Shown here in pieces: positions 47,940 through 57,020 of a stretch of 64,000 nt of DNA. Location: NCBI RefSeq assembly GCF_014652815.1, contig NZ_BMZN01000003.1:575429-639428 (forward strand), in the 5' to 3' direction. The number at the start of each line of letters is the position of its first letter. Within the stretch, counting starts at the first letter, position 1. The stretch is from Alcaligenes pakistanensis. Its GTDB lineage: Bacteria > Pseudomonadota > Gammaproteobacteria > Burkholderiales > Burkholderiaceae_B. The notes beneath the pieces were generated by a model. The model saw only the letters and a list, made by a program, of their open reading frames with translations. It did not search any database and was not told where the DNA came from. The position numbers and the translations under genes were made by a program.

Positions 47940-48884
47940 ATGGACAGACTTCCCAAGCACATCACGCTCAAGCACCTGAACGCGTTTGTCGCGGTGGCCC
48001 AAGAGGCCAGTTTCACTCATGCCGCGCGTCGCCTTTTTCAAACACAATCCTCGGTCACGGGTCTGATTCAGCAATTGGAAGTGGCCTTAAATACCACTTT
48101 GTTCAATCGCACCAGCCGACGCGTATCCCTGACGCCTATTGGCCTGGAGTTCCTGCCACGCATCACCCGACTGCTGGCGGACTTTGATGGCGCCATCAGC
48201 GATGTCATGCGCTATGGGGAATTAAAAAGTGGCCGGGTCAGTGTGGCGGCGGCCCCTTCCGCCATTACGGATCTGATCGCACCAGCCGCGGCGAACTTTT
48301 CGCAGCGTCACCCTGCGGTGCGTCTCTACCTGCGTGATGACAACTCGGGGCGCATTCAACGTCAGATCGTGGCGGGGGAAATTGACTTTGGTCTGACCAG
48401 TCCCTGGGCAGATGTCCAAGGGCTGGACACTCAGCCGCTGCTGGAAGATCAGTTTGGTGTGCTCTATCGCAGCGACGACAAGCTGATCAAACCGGATGCC
48501 AATAACACGGTCAGCTGGTCCGCCCTCAACGATCGCAAACTGGTCGGGGTGGTGGACGAAACCGGGATCATGGCGGTGCTGCAATCGCGCCCGGACCTGC
48601 CTATCGAAGCCTCGGCCCCGTTTTACGAAGCGTCCAGTACGACCTCGCAGGCCGCATTGGTGCAAAGCGGTCTGGCAATTGCCTTGCTCCCTGCCCTGGC
48701 CGCGCAGCGCGTCTTGATGCCCGGCCTGACGTTTTCACTTTTGCAGGCCCCCACCCTGGTACGTACCTTGTGCCTGATGTTCCATCAAGAACACGATTTG
48801 ACGCCCGCCGCAGCCGCTCTGGTGGAAGAGCTACGGACCTACGTGAAAAAAGCGGCTTTGCCGCCAGGCTGCCGCGCTCTGTAA
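47940..48884 (+). CDS. LysR-family regulator of the D-aminoacylase block
   Basis: 314 residues: helix-turn-helix at residues 8-60 (LKHLNAFVAVAQEASFTHAARRLFQTQSSVTGLIQQLE) and an effector-binding domain from about 95. It is divergent from the D-aminoacylase gene with 106 A+T-rich bases between starts, the classic layout for a LysR activator of the neighbouring operon. A TTAAT/ATTAA repeat lies just before its ATG. The inducer is unknown. Confidence 0.9.
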   Translation: MDRLPKHITLKHLNAFVAVAQEASFTHAARRLFQTQSSVTGLIQQLEVALNTTLFNRTSRRVSLTPIGLEFLPRITRLLADFDGAISDVMRYGELKSGRVSVAAAPSAITDLIAPAAANFSQRHPAVRLYLRDDNSGRIQRQIVAGEIDFGLTSPWADVQGLDTQPLLEDQFGVLYRSDDKLIKPDANNTVSWSALNDRKLVGVVDETGIMAVLQSRPDLPIEASAPFYEASSTTSQAALVQSGLAIALLPALAAQRVLMPGLTFSLLQAPTLVRTLCLMFHQEHDLTPAAAALVEELRTYVKKAALPPGCRAL

Positions 48885-49138
48885 GCATGTGCAAATATCG
48901 TGTGAGGCGGCCTTAGGCTAAGTAACAATAAGCACAGCAAGTCGCACCCGGATCTTTTCGCGACTTGGCCTTGTCTGCTCGACCCTTTCCATTCGATAGA
49001 CGAACAGCAAAGCAGGACGTAGAATCGCCTCCAAGCCTCGCCTGATCAGAATGTCGTCATGCCAGCGCTCCTTCCCTGGTATCGATTGCACATAAGGCGA
49101 ACCTGTAGGCCATCGTCCTGCTCACCCGGAGAAGCCTT

Positions 49139-50671
49139 ATGACGCAGTCCCCCGCGGCATCCAGCAACGCCAAGCCGCTACACATTGACGACATCACCGT
49201 CGTAGACAACAGCAAACTCAAAAAAGCCGTTACGGCCGCTGCCCTGGGCAACGCCATGGAGTGGTTTGACTTTGGCGTCTACGGCTTTGTGGCTGCCACC
49301 CTGGGTAAAGTGTTTTTCCCCGATGCTTCACCCGCCGTACAAACCATTGCCGCTTTGGGTACTTTCTCGGTGCCCTTTTTGGTGCGGCCTTTAGGCGGGG
49401 TGTTCTTTGGTTTGATGGGCGACAAATTCGGTCGCCAGAAAGTGCTGTCCATCACCATCATCATCATGGCCATCAGCACCTTTTTAATTGGTCTGATTCC
49501 TTCCTATCTGTCTATCGGCCTCTGGGCACCCATCTTGTTGCTGCTGTGCAAACTGGCCCAAGGTTTTTCCGTGGGGGGTGAATACACCGGCGCAGCCGTT
49601 TTCGTGGCTGAATATGCCCCGGACCGGCAGCGTGGTTTCCTGGGCAGTTGGCTGGATTTTGGCTCCATTGCAGGCTTTGTATTAGGTGCTGGTCTGGTAG
49701 TCCTGCTGCAGACCTCCCTAACAGAGGCAAACTTCCTGGAGTGGGGCTGGCGCATTCCCTTTCTGATTGCCGGGCCACTGGGCGTCTTGGGTCTGTACTT
49801 ACGCCATGCGGCAGAAGAGACGCCTGCCTTTATCGAGCAGCTGGAAAAAATGGAGCAAGAGGACCGCGCGGCCCTGCAAGAGCGCCCCACCGTCTCCTTT
49901 CGCGAGATCTTCTCCAAGTACCGCAAAGCCCTGCTGATTTGTATTGGTATGGTCTTGGTCACCAACATCACTTACTACATGTTGCTGACCTATATGCCCA
50001 CCTATCTGTCCAGCAGCTTGGGCTACGCCGAAGAGCACGGGGTTTTCATTATTGTGGTGGTAATGATAGGGATGCTGTTTGTGCAGCCCGTCGTGGGGTT
50101 TGTCAGCGACAAGATTGGCCGTAAACCCTTTCTGCTGGCGGGTAGCCTGGGTCTGTTCCTCTTTGCTATCCCTGCTTTTCACTTTATTGGCAGCGACAGC
50201 AATGTGCAGATTTTCCTGGGCCTGCTGATCCTGGCCGTCTTGCTGAACTGCCTGACCGGGGTGATGGCCTCTACCCTGCCAGCCTTGTTCCCTACCCGAC
50301 TGCGTTATAGCGCCCTGGCCGCCTCGTTCAATATCGCCATTATTGTGGCGGGCTTAACTCCTACCGTTGCGGCCTGGTTGGTGGAACGCACCGATAATCT
50401 GATGGTGCCCGCGTACTACCTGATGTTTGCCAGTGTGATTGGTCTGATTACCGCCTTGTTCCTGCCTGAAACGGCCAACCGCCCCTTGCGGGGTGATACG
50501 CCTACCGCCTCCAACCGCAAGGAAGCCAAGGAGCTGCTGCAGCAAGCCTATGACCACATCGAACAAAGCGTGCAGGATGTGGAAGAAGCAATCGCCAAGG
50601 CCGAGGAAGACTTGGAAGCGCTCAAGCAAAAACGTCAGCGTTTGGTGGACCGCCATCCCGAGCTGGACTAA
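49139..50671 (+). CDS. proP: Osmoprotectant/proton symporter, ProP type
   Basis: A 510-residue major facilitator of the MHS subfamily that imports proline, betaine or related solutes. Near residue 35 it reads NAMEWFDFGVYGFVAATLGKVFFP and near 95 GDKFGRQKVLS, as in ProP. The last 55 residues (about 455-508) form an acidic/basic heptad helix (EAKELLQQAYDHIEQSVQDVEEA...), matching the C-terminal coiled coil that tunes the osmolality set-point in E. coli ProP. GGAGAAG precedes the ATG. 48885-49138, upstream, has no gene. Confidence 0.9.
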   Translation: MTQSPAASSNAKPLHIDDITVVDNSKLKKAVTAAALGNAMEWFDFGVYGFVAATLGKVFFPDASPAVQTIAALGTFSVPFLVRPLGGVFFGLMGDKFGRQKVLSITIIIMAISTFLIGLIPSYLSIGLWAPILLLLCKLAQGFSVGGEYTGAAVFVAEYAPDRQRGFLGSWLDFGSIAGFVLGAGLVVLLQTSLTEANFLEWGWRIPFLIAGPLGVLGLYLRHAAEETPAFIEQLEKMEQEDRAALQERPTVSFREIFSKYRKALLICIGMVLVTNITYYMLLTYMPTYLSSSLGYAEEHGVFIIVVVMIGMLFVQPVVGFVSDKIGRKPFLLAGSLGLFLFAIPAFHFIGSDSNVQIFLGLLILAVLLNCLTGVMASTLPALFPTRLRYSALAASFNIAIIVAGLTPTVAAWLVERTDNLMVPAYYLMFASVIGLITALFLPETANRPLRGDTPTASNRKEAKELLQQAYDHIEQSVQDVEEAIAKAEEDLEALKQKRQRLVDRHPELD

Positions 50672-50764
50672 GACACACTCCTCTCTATAAAGAGAACGGA
50701 CGCAACAGGACCGCTGGTTTGAAGAACATCTCTCAAATCCGCAATTCCTGAAGCGCCGATGCAG

Positions 50765-50806
50765 AAAAAAGCCTGAATCCGGTTTGACTCGGATTCAGGC
50801 TTTTCT
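50765..50806 (+). terminator. Rho-independent terminator after proP
   Basis: The stem AAGCCTGAATCCG and its complement are separated by eight bases and followed by TTTTCTT. A-run on the left side allows it also to stop the converging FabG-like gene. Confidence 0.88.
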
Positions 50807-50862
50807 TGCGTTGACATTTCACTCAGGAACGAAGCTGTCACACCGCTTTTTGCGACTCGAAA

Positions 50863-51603
50863 TTAAACCGTTAAACCACCCGATACTTCCAGGGTTGTGC
50901 CATTGATGAAACTGGCTTCATCCGAGGCCAAAAAGGCGTACACATTGGCGATTTCTTCCGGCTTGCCCATGCGTCGCAACCAGCAATGATCGCGAAAGCC
51001 TTGCAGTACTTTTTCAGGGATGGTTTTCAGAATATCGGTCTCGATAAAACCAGGACAAACAGCATTGACGCGAATCCCTTTGGGGCCCAATTCCCTGGCC
51101 CAGGTTTTGGTAAAACCGATCACCCCAAACTTGCTGGCTGCGTAATTCGTTTGACCATAATTACCGTACAGGCCCACCACGCTGGAGGCGTTCAGAATAG
51201 AACCGCTTTCCTGCTCCAGCATCACCGCGGCAACCGCCTGGGTGAAGCTAAAGACAGCCTTCAGGTTTACATCAATGACGTCATCAAACTGCTGCTCGGT
51301 CATGCGCACCAGCTTGGCATCTTTGGTGATCCCAGCATTGTTCACCAATACATCAATGCGGCCGAACTTTTGCTTCACATCGGCCACCATTGCATCAATC
51401 TGCGCACGGTCTGTCACATCCACGGTGTAGCCCACAGCGGTAACGCCATTGCTGCTTAAGGATTGCGCTGCTTGATTGACGGCATCCGCATTACGATCAC
51501 ACAACACCACAATCGCCCCTTCCTGGGCAAACTTCCTGGCCGTTGCTAAACCAATACCCGCTGCCGACCCGGTAACAACCGCCACTTTATCTTTCAATCG
51601 CAT
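50863..51603 (-). CDS. Short-chain dehydrogenase, FabG/PhaB-like
   Basis: The 246-residue NAD(P) oxidoreductase has the coenzyme motif TGSAAGIG near residue 13, NNAG near 87, the catalytic serine in NASSVVG near 138 and YxxxK in TNYAASK near 151. It resembles 3-oxoacyl-ACP reductase (FabG) or acetoacetyl-CoA reductase (PhaB). With no fatty-acid or PHB genes nearby, its role is open. The ATG at 51603 follows AAGG. Confidence 0.88.
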   Translation of the reverse strand: MRLKDKVAVVTGSAAGIGLATARKFAQEGAIVVLCDRNADAVNQAAQSLSSNGVTAVGYTVDVTDRAQIDAMVADVKQKFGRIDVLVNNAGITKDAKLVRMTEQQFDDVIDVNLKAVFSFTQAVAAVMLEQESGSILNASSVVGLYGNYGQTNYAASKFGVIGFTKTWARELGPKGIRVNAVCPGFIETDILKTIPEKVLQGFRDHCWLRRMGKPEEIANVYAFLASDEASFINGTTLEVSGGLTV

Positions 51604-51764
51604 TCCAGCTACCTTTAAAAAATCGCTCAACGCTGTCGTGCAAACACAGGTTTGTACAACACCCCAGCAGGCTATTTCCTGCACACTCGTTCACACCAGC
51701 ACACTGTTTTGTACTCCGATCATCCGTAGACCGCCAGTCAAGCTGAGCAAATTTCATCCAAGCA

Positions 51765-51788
51765 GAATGGCCCCAAAAGGGGCCATTC
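51765..51788. repeat. Perfect 10-bp inverted repeat
   Basis: GAATGGCCCC and its complement enclose the loop AAAA. There is no T-run on either strand. It lies in the 331-base gap between the FabG-like start and the pirin stop (51604-51934), which otherwise shows nothing recognisable. Confidence 0.8.
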
Positions 51789-51934
51789 GGGCAGATAGCA
51801 GCAAGTTCAAAGGGATGCAGACTGGTAGGCCGCTAACGCTAAGTTCTCTACCTATTGAGCCAAGACGCAAGCCATCGCAGAGGCGAAGGCTTGCACTGAC
51901 CAAAGACCTGGCACGACCGGGAAACCTTCAACAA

Positions 51935-52876
51935 TCAGTTGGTTTCCCACGGCAAATCGGGCGCCAGCAAAGGATCACCGTCATAACCCTGCACCACGCC
52001 AAAGCGAGCATGGGCGGCACGCCAATCGCGCTGTGCCTGACCGATAACATCCTGATTTTCACCAACAAAGTTCCACCACAGCACCAGATCATCGGTATAA
52101 GGCTCGCCACCCAGGACAATGATCCGGCAGCCTGCACTCAAACTCAGCGTTAGTTGGTTCAGACCCCGCCCAACATAGGCCAGTTCATTCGTTTGAAACT
52201 GCTCGGCTTGAATACCCACCGTGCCTTGAACCACTAAAAACCCATACTCAAATTCCGGATTCAGATTCAAGGTGATGTCACCGGTCTTCACACTATTCAA
52301 ATCCATACCCACCAAAGGCGAATACAGCTTGCTGGGCGCTTTTCGGCTGCCATAACTACCCGCCAACAAGGTGAAATCACACTCCCCTTCGCGCCAATGC
52401 GGCAAGTCCGGGTGATGGTCAAAAGCGGGTTCACAGGCGGCGTCCTTGGCAGGCAAGGCAATCCAGAGCTGAACCGCATGCAATTTATCCTCGCCGGGCA
52501 AGGATTCTTCGGTATGGCTGATGCCGTACCCTGCCGTCATCAAATTGACCTGGCCGGGTTTGACCACCTGTACATGGCCCAGGCTGTCGCGGTGCAACAC
52601 TTCACCCTGAATCATCCAGGTAAAGGTCTGCAGCCCAATATGCGGGTGCGGCCCGACACGCAGGCCCGAGCCGGAGCTGAACACCGCTGGCCCGGCATGA
52701 TCCAGGAAACACCAGGCCCCCACCAAACGTCGCTGCGAGGACGGCAAGATACGGCTAACGGTAATACCTCCGCCCACTTGTGCACTGCGCGACGCCACGC
52801 GCTGGATCTGCTTGTCACCATTGGGGCCTTCAGGACAATCAAAGGATACGGAGACTTCGGAACTGAGTGTACTCAT
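51935..52876 (-). CDS. Pirin-family protein A
   Basis: A bicupin pirin of 313 residues. The N-terminal cupin has the metal-ligand pattern GPHPHIGLQTFTWMIQG near residue 78 with further ligands in SHTEE near 125. Bacterial pirins include quercetin 2,3-dioxygenases, redox sensors and regulators; the substrate here cannot be told. It lies downstream of ycaC but beyond a terminator, so it may be transcribed on its own. A second pirin gene lies at 54416-55294. Confidence 0.88.
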   Translation of the reverse strand: MSTLSSEVSVSFDCPEGPNGDKQIQRVASRSAQVGGGITVSRILPSSQRRLVGAWCFLDHAGPAVFSSGSGLRVGPHPHIGLQTFTWMIQGEVLHRDSLGHVQVVKPGQVNLMTAGYGISHTEESLPGEDKLHAVQLWIALPAKDAACEPAFDHHPDLPHWREGECDFTLLAGSYGSRKAPSKLYSPLVGMDLNSVKTGDITLNLNPEFEYGFLVVQGTVGIQAEQFQTNELAYVGRGLNQLTLSLSAGCRIIVLGGEPYTDDLVLWWNFVGENQDVIGQAQRDWRAAHARFGVVQGYDGDPLLAPDLPWETN

Positions 52877-52925
52877 GGGTCAAACTCCAAAAAATGCTTG
52901 TGCGGGGGCTGGGTAAAGAGCCAGC

Positions 52926-52955
52926 AAAAAACGCTGGTCACCGAAGTGACCAGCG
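52926..52955 (-). terminator. Rho-independent terminator after ycaC
   Basis: Read on the minus strand, CGCTGGTCAC and its complement close a 4-base loop and are followed by a six-T run. It lies 14 bases past the ycaC stop and separates pirin A from the other members of the quartet. Confidence 0.88.
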
Positions 52956-52969
52956 CTGCACCCAGACGC

Positions 52970-53596
52970 TTACTTACCGGAAGTGAACTTGGTGTGGCTG
53001 TTGATCAGGTTGCGATAGTCGGGGATGTGGTTGGAGAACAAAGCACCCAAACCCTCCACGTCGTTACGCCAGTCGCGGTGCAGTTCACACGCCACGCCAA
53101 ACCAGGTCATCAATTGCGCACCAGCGGCAGACATACGATCCCACGCCGAATGACGGGTGAACTCGTTGAATGTGCCCGACGCATCCGTGACCACAAACAC
53201 ATCAAAACCTTCTTCAATGGCCGACAAGGCAGGGAACGCCACGCACACTTCGGTCACCACGCCAGCAATAATCAGCTGCTTCTTGCCTGTTGCTTTGATG
53301 GCTTTGACGAAGTCTTCGTTATCCCACGCGTTGATCTGGCCGGGACGGGCAATGTAAGGTGCATCCGGGAAGGTTTCTTTCAGCTCGGGAACCAAAGGAC
53401 CGTTGGGGCCTTCTTCAAAGCTGGTGGTCAAAATCGTGGGCAAGTTGAAGTACTTGGCCAGGTCAGCCAGTGCCAGCACATTATTCTTAAACTTGTCGGG
53501 GTCAATATCACGCACTAAAGACAGCAAGCCGGTTTGGTGGTCGACCAGGAGTACAGCAGCTTGGTCTTTATCCAGTCGTTTGTAAGGCGTAGTCAT
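52970..53596 (-). CDS. ycaC: Isochorismatase-family hydrolase, YcaC
   Basis: A cysteine hydrolase of 208 residues that closely follows E. coli YcaC as I remember it: VLLVDHQTGLLSLVRDIDPDKFKNNVLAL near residue 15, [14 protein letters not shown] near 88 and the cysteine motif GVVTEVCVAFPAL near 113. YcaC is an octameric protein of unknown substrate; the family includes amidases. The start at 53596 follows GAGGAAAA. A hairpin (53629-53647) lies between it and the upstream paralogue. Confidence 0.88.
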   Translation of the reverse strand: MTTPYKRLDKDQAAVLLVDHQTGLLSLVRDIDPDKFKNNVLALADLAKYFNLPTILTTSFEEGPNGPLVPELKETFPDAPYIARPGQINAWDNEDFVKAIKATGKKQLIIAGVVTEVCVAFPALSAIEEGFDVFVVTDASGTFNEFTRHSAWDRMSAAGAQLMTWFGVACELHRDWRNDVEGLGALFSNHIPDYRNLINSHTKFTSGK

Positions 53597-53671
53597 CTCA
53601 ATTTTCCTCAAAAGTGATGGAAAGGGATGGGTGCGGGTCACGCACCCGGTACGGCAACAGCGCTGAGGGTA

Positions 53672-54358
53672 TTAGCGCTGCGAATCCAACTGTTCCTGGT
53701 TCTTGAGCACGTCTTGCGCTTTCATGTAGCTCTCGATCAGCAGTTGATAAGACGGGAAGATCTTGGTGTAGACCTGTGCCCACTCCTGGGCGTCTGCACG
53801 GTTCCAGGTTTTTTGCAGCTCGGAGGCCACCGCACCCACGTCGATAGGCACAATGCCGGCCTGAACCATACGAGCCATGGTGATTTCCTGGGCCATCTTG
53901 GAATAGGTGCCCGAGGCATCAATCACCACAAAGACTTTATAGCCTTCATAGACTGCGCTTATCGCCGGGAAAGCCATGCAGACGCTGGTGATCGTGCCCG
54001 CAATAATCAGTGTCTTGCGGCCTGTGGCTTTGACAGCTGCCACAAAATCTTCGTTATCCCAGGCATTGATTTCGCCTTTGCGGGCCACGTACTGGGCGTG
54101 GGGAGCATTCTGGTGAATCTCGGGAATCAAGGGGCCATTGGGGCCTTGCGGAACCGACGCCGTGGTGATCACAGGCAGCTTGCTCAACGTAGCGATTTTG
54201 GCCAAGGCCGCTGCATGATCACGCAGGGTGGTCATGGGCATATCTTTGACGGTCTGAAACAGGCCACTTTGGTGATCAATCAGCAACATGACGGCGTCAT
54301 CAGGATCAATGACCGGGGCAGCGCCGTTGAAGTTGGCCACATTGTTGGGAATAGACAT
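53672..54358 (-). CDS. Isochorismatase-family hydrolase, YcaC paralogue
   Basis: A 228-residue paralogue of the neighbouring YcaC, sharing [18 protein letters not shown] near residue 23, [24 protein letters not shown] near 92 and TSVCMAFPA near 124. It has an extra N-terminal 18 residues and a charged tail. The likely activity is hydrolysis of an amide or carbamoyl bond by the cysteine. It lies between pirin B and ycaC on the same transcript. Confidence 0.88.
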   Translation of the reverse strand: MSIPNNVANFNGAAPVIDPDDAVMLLIDHQSGLFQTVKDMPMTTLRDHAAALAKIATLSKLPVITTASVPQGPNGPLIPEIHQNAPHAQYVARKGEINAWDNEDFVAAVKATGRKTLIIAGTITSVCMAFPAISAVYEGYKVFVVIDASGTYSKMAQEITMARMVQAGIVPIDVGAVASELQKTWNRADAQEWAQVYTKIFPSYQLLIESYMKAQDVLKNQEQLDSQR

Positions 54359-54382
54359 GCTGTTTCTCCTGGGGGTGAAAGA

Positions 54383-54405
54383 CGAGGGCTGCCGTGCAGC
54401 CCTCG
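54383..54405. repeat. Intercistronic hairpin between pirin B and the YcaC paralogue
   Basis: CGAGGGCTGC and its complement enclose a 3-base loop. No T-run follows. A second hairpin (GGGTGCG, 53629-53647) separates the two hydrolase genes; both could set relative mRNA stability along the operon. Confidence 0.75.
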
Positions 54406-54415
54406 CAGGCTTGCT

Positions 54416-55294
54416 TTACGATGCCGATGCAGGCGTCATCGCACCAAATCGGCCACTACTGAAGTCATCCATAGCCTGCAAAATCTCTTGCTTGCTATTC
54501 ATGACAAATGGACCGTGTCCCACGATGGGCTCATCAATGGGTTGACCACTGATCAGCAAAACCACGGCGTCGTTATTGGCCTCGACGCTGAACTGACTGC
54601 CGGTACGATCCAGAACGACCAACTGCCCTTCACGCGCCACACTCTGACCATTGACCAGTACCGTGCCTTGCAGCACCACCAGAGCAGCGGTCCAGTCCTC
54701 TGGGCTTTCCAGCTCAGCAATACCCCCCTGATTCAGACGCATATCCCATACATTCATGGGAGTGAAAGTCTTGGCAGGGCCAGTAGCACCGTCCTTCTCA
54801 CCGGCAATGACGCGCACCATGCCAGCCGCATCAGGCAGAGCCACGACAGGGATCTGCTGATCGGTAATGGCCTGGTAGCCAGCAGGGGCTCCTTTGTCCT
54901 TGGCAGGCAGGTTGACCCACAGTTGCACCATCTCAAGCGTGCCGCCCGAACGGGCAAACGCGTCGGAGTGGTACTCCTCGTGCAAAATCCCCGAGCCAGC
55001 GGTCATCCACTGCACATCGCCGGGGCCAATGGTGCCCCCCTGGCCGGTGGAGTCGTGATGCGACACTTCGCCCTTGTAGACGATGGTGACGGTTTCAAAA
55101 CCCCGATGTGGATGCTGGCCAACGCCGCGCTTGTGGTTACTGGGCGCGAACTCGGCAGGTCCGGCATAATCCATCAGCAGGAAGGGGCTCAGCTGTTTTG
55201 CGTGTGTGTGGTACGAAAACAGGGAGCGAACGGGGAAGCCGTCGCCCACCCAATGAGGACGGGGAGCGCTATAGATACCAAGAATTTTCTTCAT
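54416..55294 (-). CDS. Pirin-family protein B
   Basis: A bicupin pirin of 292 residues. The N-terminal cupin has GQHPHRGFETVTIVYKG near residue 58 and LHEEY near 105, the metal-ligand pattern of quercetinase-type pirins. The ATG at 55294 stands six bases after AAGGAG and is preferred to the ATG at 55300. It is the first gene opposite the LysR regulator, so it heads the pirin B-hydrolase-ycaC transcript. Confidence 0.9.
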   Translation of the reverse strand: MKKILGIYSAPRPHWVGDGFPVRSLFSYHTHAKQLSPFLLMDYAGPAEFAPSNHKRGVGQHPHRGFETVTIVYKGEVSHHDSTGQGGTIGPGDVQWMTAGSGILHEEYHSDAFARSGGTLEMVQLWVNLPAKDKGAPAGYQAITDQQIPVVALPDAAGMVRVIAGEKDGATGPAKTFTPMNVWDMRLNQGGIAELESPEDWTAALVVLQGTVLVNGQSVAREGQLVVLDRTGSQFSVEANNDAVVLLISGQPIDEPIVGHGPFVMNSKQEILQAMDDFSSGRFGAMTPASAS

Positions 55295-55374
55295 GTCCAT
55301 CTCCTTGTTTCAACATAAGAGACAGAATAAACTCGGGACGACGACACCAGTAGCCCCCTAAATCTGCCATCTAT

Positions 55375-55390
55375 GTTCCATTTTTGGAAC
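55375..55390. promoter_or_regulatory. Candidate LysR operator
   Basis: The inverted repeat GTTCCA / TGGAAC with a TTTT spacer fits the short palindromes bound by LysR proteins. It ends 11 bases before the LysR start codon and 80 bases from the divergent pirin B start, where it could serve autoregulation and activation. Confidence 0.55.
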
Positions 55391-55401
55391 GATAAAACGC
55401 C

Positions 55402-56307
55402 ATGCAAGATTTAAACGACTTGTACTTCTATGTTCAGATTGTGGATCATGGCGGCTTCGCCCCAGCGGGCCGTGCATTGGGCCTGCCCAAATCCACACTA
55501 AGCCGCAGACTGGCCGCGCTCGAGCAACGCCTGGGTGTACGGCTGATCCAGCGCTCCACCCGGCGCTTTACCATCACTGAAATCGGCCAGACCTATTACG
55601 AGCACTGCAAAGCCATGCTGGTTGAGGCCGAAGCGGCCCAGGCTGCCATTGAGCTGACCCGTGCCGAGCCACGTGGCGTCGTACGGATTAGTTGCCCAAT
55701 TACCTTACTGAACGCACATGTCAGTGATATGTTGGCCGATTTCATGGTCAGCTACCCACATGTGACCGTGCAATTGGACGCCACCAATCGGCGCGTAGAT
55801 TTGATTGGCGAAGCGCTGGATATCGCCATTCGCGTGCGTCCCCCACCACTGCAAGATAGCGACCTGGTGATGCGGGTTCTGTCTGACCGCAGCCAGTGCC
55901 TGATAGCCAGCCCCGCGCTGATTGAACGCCACGGCATGCCCAGCTCCCCCGCCGATCTGGCGGACTACCCCAGCCTGGGTTTGGGCCTGCCTCAGCAAAG
56001 CCATACCTGGACCTTGTTCGGCCCCGACGGGGCCCAAGCCATGCTGCACCACACGCCCCGGCTGATTACCACAGATATGACTGCCCTACGCGCAGCGGCC
56101 CTGGCCGGTGTGGGCGTAGTGCAATTACCGACCTTGGTGGTGTGCGATCAACTGGCCGAGGGCTCGCTGGTCAAACTGATCCCCAACTGGGCCCCGCGGC
56201 GCGAGATCATCCATGCCGTTTTTTCCTCCCGCCGAGGCCAAATGCCTGCCGTGCGGGCACTGCTGGATTATCTGCTCGAGCGCTATCAAGCAATGGATGA
56301 GGACTGA
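55402..56307 (+). CDS. LysR-family regulator of the pirin/YcaC genes
   Basis: 301 residues with a helix-turn-helix (LNDLYFYVQIVDHGGFAPAGRALGLPKSTLSRRLAALEQRLG, residues 4-45) and an effector domain, with the SRRLAALE pattern of the AphB/DsdC-like LysR group. Divergent orientation and the palindrome before its start point to control of pirin B and the YcaC-type genes. The signal may be an electrophile or oxidant, by analogy with similar pirin loci; this is inference. Confidence 0.9.
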   Translation: MQDLNDLYFYVQIVDHGGFAPAGRALGLPKSTLSRRLAALEQRLGVRLIQRSTRRFTITEIGQTYYEHCKAMLVEAEAAQAAIELTRAEPRGVVRISCPITLLNAHVSDMLADFMVSYPHVTVQLDATNRRVDLIGEALDIAIRVRPPPLQDSDLVMRVLSDRSQCLIASPALIERHGMPSSPADLADYPSLGLGLPQQSHTWTLFGPDGAQAMLHHTPRLITTDMTALRAAALAGVGVVQLPTLVVCDQLAEGSLVKLIPNWAPRREIIHAVFSSRRGQMPAVRALLDYLLERYQAMDED

Positions 56308-56368
56308 TCCCGCGGAGGTGCCGCGCTGGTGGCCCCGCTTTTGACTAGCGTGCACTTGAAGGACAAAT

Positions 56369-56398
56369 AAAAACGCCCTGCATATGCAGGGCGTTTTT
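56369..56398. terminator. Bidirectional terminator
   Basis: A perfect 30-base palindrome centred on CAT/ATG has arms AAAAACGCCCTGCAT, so each strand ends in a T-run. It lies between the 3' ends of the LysR gene and the converging csbD-like gene and can stop both. Confidence 0.9.
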
Positions 56399-56425
56399 CT
56401 ATGCCGAATCAATCAGCTTGGGCCA

Positions 56426-56623
56426 TCAAGCACCGCCGTTGAAATCACGCACTTGCTTTTCAGCTTCTTCACGCGCAATGCCATAACGTTCCTGTATTTT
56501 CCCAACCAGATACTCGGTATTGCCTTCGACAACATCGACATCATCATTGGTCAGTTTTCCCCATTTAGCCTGGATTTTACCCGACAGCTGTTTCCATTTA
56601 CCTTTGATAGTATCTTCATTCAT
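56426..56623 (-). CDS. CsbD-family stress protein
   Basis: A 65-residue hydrophilic protein with the CsbD signature: [28 protein letters not shown] at the N-terminus and [15 protein letters not shown] at the C-terminus. CsbD-like proteins rise in general stress and stationary phase; the molecular role is unknown. GGAGAAC precedes the ATG. It pairs with the upstream BON-domain gene on the same strand, 52 bases away. Confidence 0.92.
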   Translation of the reverse strand: MNEDTIKGKWKQLSGKIQAKWGKLTNDDVDVVEGNTEYLVGKIQERYGIAREEAEKQVRDFNGGA

Positions 56624-56675
56624 AGTTGTTCTCCTATTTAGCAGGAATGCAAAACTTGGATTGAATCCAGATAAC

Positions 56676-57020
56676 TTATTCTGGTTTTACTTTCAATCCA
56701 GACGAATCAACTTTCACAACGCCTTTGACGCTTTCAGTGGCGGCAACGGCCTTCTTTTGCTCGATTTCGCTGGGGACGGTACCGGTCAATGTTGCGACGC
56801 CGTTATTGGTCTCAACAGAGATATCCGTGCTCTTCAAATCCTTGGTGCTGGCCAGATCAGCCTTGATCTTGGTAGTGATCCAGGTATCGCTGACAGCTTC
56901 ACCTGTCGTTGCCGATTGATCCTGATTAACGGCGGGCTCGTTGGCCATAGCGCCGCCTTGCAGACCAAAGCTCAAGGCCGTAGCCATTAATACACTAGAG
57001 AGAATGGCAGATTTTTTCAT
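56676..57020 (-). CDS. Periplasmic BON-domain protein (OsmY-like)
   Basis: A 114-residue exported protein: signal peptide (residues 1-26, [11 protein letters not shown]) and one BON domain (about 43-112: [40 protein letters not shown]). OsmY-like BON proteins bind phospholipid or act as chaperones under envelope and osmotic stress. GGAGAAAG precedes the ATG. A single BON domain is shorter than E. coli OsmY (two). Confidence 0.92.
   Translation of the reverse strand: MKKSAILSSVLMATALSFGLQGGAMANEPAVNQDQSATTGEAVSDTWITTKIKADLASTKDLKSTDISVETNNGVATLTGTVPSEIEQKKAVAATESVKGVVKVDSSGLKVKPE

Noticed and set aside
53627-55318. 563-codon plus-strand frame over the YcaC paralogue and pirin B
   Set aside because: It is long but fully antisense to two genes with clear family motifs and their ribosome sites; no recognisable domain.
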